DNA from: DATKAB01 sp964542745
Lineage (GTDB): Bacteria > Eisenbacteria > RBG-16-71-46
Direction of reading: 5' to 3'
DNA: 11,243 bases
NCBI GenBank assembly: GCA_964542745.1
Contig: CAZIVR010000112.1
Coordinates: 1-11,243 of the forward strand
Part shown: positions 6,301 to 11,223 of the stretch, piece by piece
Numbering within the stretch: the stretch's first letter is position 1
Layout of the letters: each line of letters opens with the position of its first letter
Made by a program: the position numbers and the translations under genes
The notes under the pieces: model-generated
Told to the model about the DNA's origin: nothing
Databases searched by the model: none
Seen by the model: the letters and a program-made list of their open reading frames with translations, nothing else

Positions 6301-6360
6301 GCGCGCGCTATACCAACACGCGACTAATCACGCCCGTGGCCGGCGTTGGTACACGCGCGC
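6301..6360. repeat. 60-bp inverted repeat with arms of 16-17 bp
   Basis: GCGCGCG-CTA-TACCAAC (6301-6317) is mirrored by GTTGGTA-CA-CGCGCGC (6345-6360). Two perfect 7-bp blocks in each arm are separated by a short unpaired spacer, with a 27-nt centre. It could be a dimeric protein-binding site, a cruciform, or an RNA hairpin in the leader of the plus-strand gene. Confidence 0.7.
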
Positions 6361-6450
6361 TCCACGGGTTAGCACGTCTCCGCGCAATCCCCGTGCCGAA
6401 TTCGCATACACCAATAAACCGGGGAAAACGCGACCGTGCCACGTGAAACA

Positions 6451-6477
6451 GTGTCACAGTGACACCCTTTATTCGGG
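6451..6477. promoter_or_regulatory. Perfect 15-bp palindrome overlapping an iteron-like copy
   Basis: GTGTCAC-A-GTGACAC (6451-6465) is a perfect palindrome with 7-bp arms about one central base. Its right half begins TGACACCCTTTATTCGG (6460 on), almost identical to TGACACCCTTTATCGG at 7981-7996 in the winged-helix gene. It ends 22 bp before the plus-strand start codon and close to its ribosome site, the usual place for an operator. The winged-helix protein is the obvious candidate ligand. Confidence 0.65.
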
Positions 6478-6487
6478 AGGATCGAAA

Positions 6488-7513
6488 ATGGCACCACGAG
6501 TCAGCAGGGAGACGGCCGCTCAAAGCCCCCAGGAGCCCGCCACGCGCGATCGCGCCCCGGGGTCCGATGTCGTAGACGCGCCGGACGAAGATCGGCCTCA
6601 GGCGGCCGCCCTGGGCGATCTCGAGCTGCTCGAGCAGCTCGGCGACGGCGTGACGTTCTACCTGTACCGGATCGGTCTCGACGGCCACAAGGTCGCGCGC
6701 GGGTTCGAGAACGTCCCGGCCTTCACGATGAAGTTCACCGGGCGCTTCGACCTCGACGAGGTGGCGAAGCAGGTCGGCGGCGGCTCGTTCGAGGTGATCG
6801 CGCGCACCGGGACCTCGATCGTCGCCAAGCGGCGGATCTCGATCGAGGGCACGCCGCGTCAGGTGCGCTACGAACCGCCCGCGCCCGCGCCGCCCCCGCC
6901 GGCCCCCGCGCCCTCGGCCGACCTCTCGCGCCTCGAACAGCAGCTCGCCGATCTCCGCACCGAGCTGCGCGGGCTCCGGGCCCCCGCCGCCACGCCGAGC
7001 CTCGAGGAGCTGCTCCGCATCACCGAGCGACTGCAGCGCCCGAGTGCCCCGGCGCCGAGCCTCGAGGGCATGATCTCGATCGTCGAGATGATCGACCGCC
7101 AGGCGGAACGCATGGCCGAGCGGACCGGATCCGAGCGCAATCCGCTCGCGGCCGTGCTCAAGGACGCGGTGCCCGAGGTCCTGCGCCTCCTGGGCGCGCG
7201 CGCCGGCGGAGCACCGGTGCCGGCCGCGGCGGGATCAGCGCAGCCGTCGCCGGCGGCCGCGGAACCGAACGTGCTCGTCGCGATGCTCGCGCGGGCGATC
7301 GCCTACGGGCGCGACCCGGAGAGCGTCGCCGACGCGACGGAAGAGATCCTGAGCGACGTCGAGGTCGCGCAGCTCCGTGGCGCGGATCCCGAGCAGGTGA
7401 TCGCCCACCTGCACTCCGTGGCCTCGGCGCATCCGGAGATTCTCAGCGAGTCGGGGATCGCCTGGGTGCGCTCCTGGCACGCGGCGCTTCGCACCCCGCC
7501 GGCCACGTCCTAG
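6488..7513 (+). CDS. Hypothetical protein (341 aa): N-terminal 'GGGxFxV' domain, Pro-rich hinge, coiled coil and helical C-terminus
   Basis: ATG at 6488 is chosen for its strong Shine-Dalgarno (GGGAGG, 7 nt upstream); the frame is open further up, but the upstream peptide looks like non-coding sequence. Residues 1-45 are disordered. Residues about 48-125 form an alpha/beta domain (DGVTFYLYRIGLDG, FTMKFTGRFDLDEVAKQVGGG, SFEVIARTGTSIVAKRRISI, EGTPRQ), a layout (backbone strand, DEEx helix, GGG(S/R)(F/Y).V strand, 'I.G.P' end) that I associate with uncharacterised proteins of small phages. A Pro/Ala hinge (about 131-145) is followed by a coiled coil (LSRLEQQLADLRTELRGL) and an Ala-rich helical tail. 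This is the only plus-strand gene, with its own operator-like palindrome, so it may be regulatory or act early. Function unknown. Confidence 0.85.
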   Translation: MAPRVSRETAAQSPQEPATRDRAPGSDVVDAPDEDRPQAAALGDLELLEQLGDGVTFYLYRIGLDGHKVARGFENVPAFTMKFTGRFDLDEVAKQVGGGSFEVIARTGTSIVAKRRISIEGTPRQVRYEPPAPAPPPPAPAPSADLSRLEQQLADLRTELRGLRAPAATPSLEELLRITERLQRPSAPAPSLEGMISIVEMIDRQAERMAERTGSERNPLAAVLKDAVPEVLRLLGARAGGAPVPAAAGSAQPSPAAAEPNVLVAMLARAIAYGRDPESVADATEEILSDVEVAQLRGADPEQVIAHLHSVASAHPEILSESGIAWVRSWHAALRTPPATS

Positions 7514-7517
7514 GGCA

Positions 7518-7549
7518 CGGGGCTTGCGCGCCCCGCTCCCTCAGCGGGG
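7518..7549. terminator. Convergent terminator region with two competing hairpins
   Basis: Between the convergent 3' ends, CGGGGC (7518-7523) can pair with GCCCCG (7530-7535), or CCCCGCT (7531-7537) with AGCGGGG (7543-7549) across a 5-nt loop. The two stems share 7531-7535, so only one can form at a time. The second stem includes the stop codon of the winged-helix gene. Weak T content (GGTTGATCC) follows on the plus strand. Bidirectional termination is likely by position. Confidence 0.55.
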
Positions 7550-8296
7550 TTGATCCTCGCCGGTGACGTCGGGGGGGCCGTGGCGTGCCTGGACCCGGCG
7601 CATCGTGTCCCGGAGCTCCGGCGGCACCCCCGGCGTGTCCCACCAGGGCGGGGAGGTCTCCGATGCGGACGGCGAAGCCGTCCCCTCGCCGCGTAGCGGC
7701 TCCGCCCCGCGCTCGCCAGAGCGAGTAGGACGATTGGTTGATTCTCTGGACGATTGGTGCCCCGCGGCGCGCGCCGGGATATCGCTCGCACCGGCCTTTC
7801 CCCCCGCAATTACCGAGAATTCGTGGCGAAAAGTCGCCTCGGGGGTTTTCGGCCCCTCCGTGACACCCTTTTCGGATTTCCCCGGGTAATCCGTGCTCGC
7901 GTCGCGCGCCGATTTCTCCGGGTTATCCGAAACCCCCTCGCCACTGACACCCTTTTCCCTGTCGGAAACCCCCCTGCCCCTGACACCCTTTATCGGCTCC
8001 GGCCCGTCGATCTCCCACTCCCCCGGAAGCACCCGGTAGACCGTCGAACGCCCGCGCCCGCCCCGCGGGTAGGCGTGAACGACCATCAGGCCGCGGCTCA
8101 CCAGCTCGTGAACGGCACGCACCACGGTGCTTTCACTGAGCCCGGTCTCGACGGCCACGGTGGAGCGCTTGGCGTAGGTGAGCCCGTCGTTGCTGTTGGC
8201 GTGGACGGAGTAGACGACGAGCACAAACCGCTCGACTTGGGGGAGCTGCATCTCGATCCCCACGCGGAGAGCCGCCGCGGTCGCGTTGTAGGCCAC
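7541..8296 (-). CDS. Winged-helix DNA-binding protein with internal 12-aa repeats; candidate replication initiator
   Basis: GTG at 8296 has TAGGAG 6 nt upstream. Residues 20-90 are a winged helix: helix QVERFVLVVYSVHAN, then STVAVETGLSESTVVRAVHEL with LSESTVVRAVHELVSRGLM (53-71) as recognition helix, and a basic wing (PRGGRGRSTVYRVL). Residues about 102-148 are low-complexity 12-aa repeats with KGV units (KGVRGRGVSD, KGVSGEGVSD, DNPEKSARD, DYPGKSEKGV), encoded by 36-bp DNA repeats. The rest is disordered. A helix-turn-helix N-terminus followed by KGV-type repeats is the layout of many phage replication proteins in which, as in lambda O, the origin iterons lie inside the gene. I infer initiator or repressor/initiator; no helicase or nuclease motif is present. 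A pure transcription regulator is the alternative. Confidence 0.82.
   Translation of the reverse strand: MAYNATAAALRVGIEMQLPQVERFVLVVYSVHANSNDGLTYAKRSTVAVETGLSESTVVRAVHELVSRGLMVVHAYPRGGRGRSTVYRVLPGEWEIDGPEPIKGVRGRGVSDREKGVSGEGVSDNPEKSARDASTDYPGKSEKGVTEGPKTPEATFRHEFSVIAGGKAGASDIPARAAGHQSSRESTNRPTRSGERGAEPLRGEGTASPSASETSPPWWDTPGVPPELRDTMRRVQARHGPPDVTGEDQPR
7728..7758. repeat. 11-bp direct repeat with 20-bp spacing inside the winged-helix gene
   Basis: GGACGATTGGT occurs at 7728-7738 and 7748-7758. The 20-bp offset is not a multiple of three, so a peptide repeat cannot explain it. Two turns of helix is a natural spacing for protein-binding sites. Confidence 0.6.
7861..7996. repeat. Iteron-like array, 36-bp period, candidate replication origin
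   Basis: TGACACCCTTT occurs at 7861-7871, 7945-7955 and 7981-7991, all in the same orientation. The last two sit in 36-bp tandem units that match at about 26 of 30 positions (from 7927 and 7963). A second family, GATTTCYCCGGGTWATCCG, occurs at 7875-7893 and 7911-7929, again 36 bp apart (17 of 19 identical). A fourth TGACACCCTTT lies at 6460-6470 upstream of the plus-strand gene. The array encodes the 12-aa repeats of the winged-helix protein and most resembles initiator-binding iterons. The distal copy is outside any coding need, so the DNA sequence itself is probably what is conserved. Confidence 0.7.
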
Positions 8297-8304
8297 GGTC
8301 GCTC

Positions 8305-8478
8305 CTACCGATCGTGCAGCGGTTCGGGCCTGGGCTCGAGCTCCCCGCGGCGCACCGGCACGTCGCGCGGCGCGTCGATCACCAGGACCACGCGATAGGC
8401 TCCGCGGAACTCCACCAGGATGCGCGCGTCACCCACGTGCACAACCTCCCCGCCTTTCCGTTCGATCAAGAGCGCCAT
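8305..8478 (-). CDS. csrA: CsrA-family RNA-binding translational regulator (57 aa)
   Basis: ATG at 8478 has an ideal ribosome site (GGGAGGA, a few nt upstream). The peptide follows the CsrA pattern from end to end: LLIERKGGEVVHVGD matches the first strand and 'R(K/R).GE...IGD' turn, ARILVEFRGAYRVVLVIDAPRDV matches the central strands and 'APK(D/E)V' turn, and PVRRGEL matches 'V.VHREE(I/L)', keeping the arginine equivalent to Arg44 that contacts GGA in RNA. At 57 residues it is slightly shorter than typical CsrA (about 61). The family binds GGA motifs in mRNA leaders, usually blocking ribosome access. Here it could time viral genes or reset host carbon and motility control. It lies 8 nt before the winged-helix gene. 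Substitutions (His to Arg and Glu to Gly in the binding strand) suggest divergence. Confidence 0.88.
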   Translation of the reverse strand: MALLIERKGGEVVHVGDARILVEFRGAYRVVLVIDAPRDVPVRRGELEPRPEPLHDR

Positions 8479-8492
8479 GGCTCCTCCCTGAG

Positions 8493-9176
8493 CTAGTGCA
8501 GCACGGCGACGCGCCGGACGGCGCGCACGCTCCCCACCCGCGCCTCGACGAAGTAGATCCCCGCGGGCCACGTCGCGACGTCGATCGTGATCCGCCAGCG
8601 CACGGCGAGCGGGTAGCGTCGCGCGTACCACGTGCGCCCGGCGATGTCCCGCACCTCGACCCGGGCTCCCTCGAGGAGCGGACCCGGGGCGAGCTGCACG
8701 GTAAGCGTCGATCCCGCCGGCGAGGGCGACACCTCGAGCAGCGGCGTGGCGCGCGCGGGTGCCGGTGCCGGCGCATGTTTCTCGGACGCCGCTGCGGCCG
8801 TCACCAGGTCGATCCGCTGCGAGGCGCACCCGAGCCGGCCGTTCCACGGTTTGCGCGGGACGAGCCAGGCGGTGCCCCAGCTCCCCGGGATCTCGAACGA
8901 ATCCCCCGCGCCGGGTGCCACGAGCTTCTCGCGGAGCAGTCGCTCCTCGGCCTCGTCCCGAACCACCGGCCACAGCCGGCGCCAGGTGAGCACGTCCGCC
9001 GCGCGCAGCACCTCCGCCGAGTCGCGCCACGTGCTCGAGGGCCGCGAGGCCATGAGCCGGATCTCGATCGGGTAGCGGAGCGTGTCGCCGGCGACCTCGC
9101 ACACACCCCGGGAGCTCGAGCTCGGGGCCGTGAACTCGAGCGCGACGAGTACGATCGTACAAAGCAGCGCGCTCAC
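8493..9176 (-). CDS. Exported protein with C-terminal sorting-domain-like (T9SS/FlgD-type) module (227 aa)
   Basis: GTG at 9176 overlaps the previous stop by four bases (GTGA), with GGGAG 8 nt upstream. Residues 1-17 are a hydrophobic leader (SALLCTIVLVALEFTA) followed by a Ser-rich stretch, a plausible Sec signal. Residues 85-125 (SFEIPGSWGTAWLVPRK, then CASQRIDL) look like the end of a fibronectin type III-like unit. After an Ala/Pro linker, residues 148-227 follow the C-terminal sorting-domain pattern: EVSPSPAGSTLTVQL, ARVEVRDIAGRTW, ITIDVATWPAGIYFVEARVG, then VRRVAVLH. In Bacteroidota and relatives such domains direct proteins to the type IX secretion system or the surface. It lies 14 nt before csrA. 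The role could be cell-surface display in infected cells. Domain resemblance is clear; export route is inference. Confidence 0.8.
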   Translation of the reverse strand: MSALLCTIVLVALEFTAPSSSSRGVCEVAGDTLRYPIEIRLMASRPSSTWRDSAEVLRAADVLTWRRLWPVVRDEAEERLLREKLVAPGAGDSFEIPGSWGTAWLVPRKPWNGRLGCASQRIDLVTAAAASEKHAPAPAPARATPLLEVSPSPAGSTLTVQLAPGPLLEGARVEVRDIAGRTWYARRYPLAVRWRITIDVATWPAGIYFVEARVGSVRAVRRVAVLH

Positions 9177-9652
9177 GCACCCGCTCCCGGGTCGGCGACG
9201 TCGCCGAAGTCTTCCCCGGGCGGCGCGGGCGGCGCCGCCGCCGGGGGATCCCCCGGGAGCGGCCACGGGTAGCGGACGCGCAGCACCCGCACCGGCGTGC
9301 CGATCGCGCCGCGGCGGTTCAGGTAGCGGGCCGCGTTCTTAGCCATCTCCTCGCCCGTCACCCTGGGGTTCGCCCCGCGGCCGTCGACCTTGGGCGGCTC
9401 GTGGAGCGGGAGCCCGTCGCATCCGATCAGGATCCAGCACTCGCGNNNNNNNNNNNNNNNNNNNNNNNNNNNNNNNNNNNNNNNNNNNNNNNNNNNNNNN
9501 NNNNNNNNNNNNNNNNNNNNNNNNNNNNNNNNNNNNNNNNNNNNNAACTCCTGGCGCGCCTCGCGCAGGTCGTCGCGCCCGGCCTCGAGGCGCGCCCTTG
9601 CCCGCTCGACGCGCCGCGCGGCGAGCTCAATCTCTCCGTGGATCCGTGCCAT
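9173..9652 (-). CDS. Coiled-coil protein and C-terminal part of the same or a second protein, split by an assembly gap
   Basis: ATG at 9652 has a strong ribosome site (AGGAGGAA, 5 nt upstream). The part before the gap is a charged helix (MARIHGEIELAARRVERARA, then DDLREARQE), a likely coiled coil. After the gap the same frame reads RECWILIGCDGLPLHEPP, EEMAKNAARYLNRRGAIGTP, VRVLRVRYPWPLPG and a Pro/Ala/Asp-rich tail ending at TGA 9173. The C-terminal part looks like a small alpha/beta domain. Because the gap is a placeholder of unknown length, these may be one gene (159 residues as written) or the start of one and the end of another. I do not recognise either part. The 3' end is coupled to the exported protein by a GTGA overlap. 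Confidence 0.62.
   Translation of the reverse strand: MARIHGEIELAARRVERARARLEAGRDDLREARQEXXXXXXXXXXXXXXXXXXXXXXXXXXXXXXXXXXRECWILIGCDGLPLHEPPKVDGRGANPRVTGEEMAKNAARYLNRRGAIGTPVRVLRVRYPWPLPGDPPAAAPPAPPGEDFGDVADPGAGA
9446..9545. other. Assembly gap (100 N) inside a coding region
   Basis: Exactly 100 unknown bases. Unlike the other gap, I see no tandem repeat at its edges, so its cause and real length are unclear; it could hide part of a gene or whole genes. Confidence 0.97.
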
Positions 9653-9661
9653 GGGTTCCTC

Positions 9662-9946
9662 CTAGATCCCGATCGGTTGCTGGGGAGCGGTGGGTTTGGG
9701 GTGGCGCCGGGTGCGCCGCGGCTCGAGGTTGGTGAGCGCCACTGCGCGCCCGCTCGTGTTGTGGAGCCGGTGCCACTCGAGCCAGGCCACGGCGCGCGCG
9801 ATCTCGTGCAGCTCCTGGGCCCGGAGCCGCTGGAACCTGCCGGTGAGGGGACGCTCGAGCTCCCGGAGCACGAGCGGGATGATGTGAGCCAGCGCCCGGC
9901 GCACGCCGTGGCTCACCCGCGGGCGGCGCTCGCGCGGAACACTCAC
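9662..9946 (-). CDS. Small basic helical hypothetical protein (94 aa)
   Basis: GTG at 9946 overlaps the previous stop codon by four bases (GTGA), with GAGGG about 6 nt upstream, so I prefer it to any longer form, which would overlap the neighbour. The protein is rich in Arg and His with two predicted helices: SHGVRRALAHIIPLVLRELE (about 12-32) and FQRLRAQELHEIARAVAWLE (about 38-57). The C-terminal third is basic and Pro-rich (EPRRTRRHPKPTAPQQP). It has no membrane helix, Cys cluster or catalytic motif. The charge suggests nucleic-acid or membrane-surface binding. Unrecognised family; the operon-like overlaps are the chief support that it is real. Confidence 0.7.
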   Translation of the reverse strand: MSVPRERRPRVSHGVRRALAHIIPLVLRELERPLTGRFQRLRAQELHEIARAVAWLEWHRLHNTSGRAVALTNLEPRRTRRHPKPTAPQQPIGI

Positions 9947-10200
9947 CGGATGCCCTCGCCCGGGCGCACCGGCGCCTCGAGCCGCTCGACCTCGCCGAGG
10001 GCAAGGTGCTGAACTTCGCGCCGCGAGGCGCCGCCGCCCTTGAGCCACTTGCGGTCGAGCTTCACGCATACCCGGAGCGTCTCCGGGTAGACGGCGAGCA
10101 CGATGCCGGTGAGCCCCGAGGCCGGGTGGGCGGGCCGCGTGATCCACACCCGCTCGCCGGCGACGATCACCGGCGCGGGCATCGGACCATTCGTCGCCAC
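9943..10200 (-). CDS. Small SH3/KOW-like beta-barrel hypothetical protein (85 aa)
   Basis: I chose GTG at 10200 because AAGGAG lies 8 nt upstream. GTG at 10209 would overlap the previous stop (GTGA) but sit too close to that site, and ATG at 10182 sits far from it. Residues about 10-45 (VIVAGERVWITRPAHPASGL, TGIVLAVYPETLRVCVKLDR) have the 'G..V.......... GIV..V.....RV.V.LD' form of KOW or SH3-like barrels, which often bind RNA or protein. The tail (REVQHLALGEVERLE) is a strand and turn commonly seen at the end of such domains ('V...LE'). The fold is a moderate-confidence reading; the function is unknown. Confidence 0.68.
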   Translation of the reverse strand: MATNGPMPAPVIVAGERVWITRPAHPASGLTGIVLAVYPETLRVCVKLDRKWLKGGGASRREVQHLALGEVERLEAPVRPGEGIR

Positions 10201-10205
10201 GGCGA

Positions 10206-10454
10206 TCACTCCTTCCCCGCGTCGAGGCGCCGCTCGGCGCGCTCGGCGCGCTCGAGCGCCTCGCGGCTGAGCGCGCGCAGCGCCAGCATGCCGAGGATCG
10301 CGACGGTGACGACCAGCGCGACGTTGAGCCAGAACGTGAGCCACAGGGCCTGCCCCGAGAACCCGAGCAGCGCCGCGGTGAGCTCGGCCAGGTCGTGCTG
10401 CACCGTCGCGCGGGCGCCGGCGCCGGCGAGCGAATCCCCCGCCGCCGGCGTCAC
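10206..10454 (-). CDS. Small single-helix membrane protein with cytoplasmic coiled tail (82 aa)
   Basis: GTG at 10454 overlaps the previous stop by four bases (GTGA); no clear Shine-Dalgarno is present, so translational coupling is likely. Residues 1-30 are polar/helical, about 36-60 form one strong hydrophobic segment (LWLTFWLNVALVVTVAILGM), and the rest is a charged heptad-like helix (ALSREALERAERAERRLDAGKE). Size and topology resemble small phage holin- or spanin-type membrane proteins, but many unrelated small membrane proteins look the same, and no lysis enzyme is recognisable beside it. Function is undecided. Confidence 0.7.
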   Translation of the reverse strand: MTPAAGDSLAGAGARATVQHDLAELTAALLGFSGQALWLTFWLNVALVVTVAILGMLALRALSREALERAERAERRLDAGKE

Positions 10455-11077
10455 GACGGCGGCACCAGGCGGTCGAGCGGGATCTCTTCGGCCACGCCGA
10501 GCTGATCGGCGCAGGAGGAGCAGAGCGTCTTCTGCTCGGTCACCCAGCTGCAGGCCTCGCCCGCGGCGCTCTTGCACGCGGCGAGCTCGGTGCAGCCACA
10601 CACCGCGCACCTTCCCGGCGTGATCGCCGGGCGCTGGACGGAACCGAACTCCAGCGCGTGCGACAGCTCGTTCAGCCGATTGCGGTCGACCCTGACGAAA
10701 GCAGCATCCTGGCCGGCGTCGAATCGGTCGAGCAGCTCGAGCACGCGGCGGCGCCGGTAGTGCCTCTCCTCCTCGAGCTCCTCCTCGGTCGGGCCCGGGT
10801 CGGGGTCCGCATCGGTCAGGGGCCGCATGAAGCGCTCGAGCGCGGGGCGCATCTCGTCGAGCAGCGCCTCCGCCTTGGCCGCGTGCGCCGCCTGGCGCCG
10901 CTCGGTCGCGTCCAGCTGGGACGAGATCAAGAGCAGCGCGTTGGCGATCGAGATCGTGGCGTGCTCGCTGGCGGTGCCGCTGGCCTCGGTCTCCGCCGAC
11001 TCGAGGTGCGCGAGGGCGTTCCCGAGCAGCTGCTCGGGGCGGGTGGTTCGGTGGGTGACGTCGGGGTCCTGGTTCAT
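10451..11077 (-). CDS. Coiled-coil protein with C-terminal Cys-rich zinc-binding motif (208 aa)
   Basis: ATG at 11077 has GGAGG 7 nt upstream and overlaps the preceding small frame by four bases (ATGA). Residues 10-145 are mainly long charged helices (for example SSQLDATERRQAAHAAKAEA and TEEELEEERHYRRRRVLELL). Residues 157-189 hold seven Cys: CAVCGCTELAAC, then GEACSWVT, then LCSSC. The arrangement C..CGCT.....AC.......C.W.......LC..C is a short zinc-binding pattern I have met repeatedly in uncharacterised phage and plasmid proteins, usually C-terminal to helical regions. It probably binds one or two zinc ions. No DNA-binding or enzymatic role can be shown. It is the first full gene of the right operon. 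Confidence 0.82.
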   Translation of the reverse strand: MNQDPDVTHRTTRPEQLLGNALAHLESAETEASGTASEHATISIANALLLISSQLDATERRQAAHAAKAEALLDEMRPALERFMRPLTDADPDPGPTEEELEEERHYRRRRVLELLDRFDAGQDAAFVRVDRNRLNELSHALEFGSVQRPAITPGRCAVCGCTELAACKSAAGEACSWVTEQKTLCSSCADQLGVAEEIPLDRLVPPS

Positions 11078-11223
11078 GGCGCAGCCTCCGTGCCGGGGTC
11101 TTGGGGGCGGGGGGAGGCCAGCGTTGCGGCCGGCGACGTGCCAGGTCCGGGACTCGTGTCGTTCAGAGCTCCGGCCGCTGTATCAATTGCCGATTGGTAC
11201 TCCCCCGCCGCGCGGGTTCGCAT
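11074..11223 (-). CDS. Small 49-aa frame at the window edge (possibly the 3' end of a larger gene)
   Basis: ATG at 11223 to TGA at 11074 encodes a short polar peptide (MRTRAAGEYQSAIDTAAGAL, then a Pro/Ala/Ser-rich tail). The stop overlaps the next start by four bases (ATGA), the same junction type used across this operon, which is the main support. Only a weak GAAGA precedes the ATG, and the frame remains open to the window edge (to 11241), so the real gene may begin outside. The AT-rich last 14 bases (TAATATCTATTGCC on the minus strand) could instead be a promoter. No family is recognised. Confidence 0.45.
   Translation of the reverse strand: MRTRAAGEYQSAIDTAAGALNDTSPGPGTSPAATLASPRPQDPGTEAAP

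Larger units (their letters stand above)
6222..6487. promoter_or_regulatory. Divergent intergenic control region
   Basis: This 266-bp stretch separates the left minus-strand operon from the plus-strand gene and is the main non-coding region of the window. It is less GC-rich than the rest, with an AT island at 6261-6270 (ATAATTTTTT), an inverted repeat at 6301-6360 and an operator-like palindrome at 6451-6465. I could not find a convincing -35/-10 pair for either direction; the AT island, 40-50 bp before the transglutaminase gene, is the best place for the leftward promoter. The frame of the plus gene stays open through much of it, but the coding start is clearly at 6488. Confidence 0.6.

Noticed and set aside
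7861..7996. CRISPR-like array (36-bp period repeats)
   Set aside because: The units are degenerate, adjoining and in frame with a protein; there are no unique spacers and no cas genes.
10206..10454. Confident holin assignment for the 82-aa membrane protein
   Set aside because: Topology alone is not specific, and no recognisable endolysin or spanin pair is nearby.
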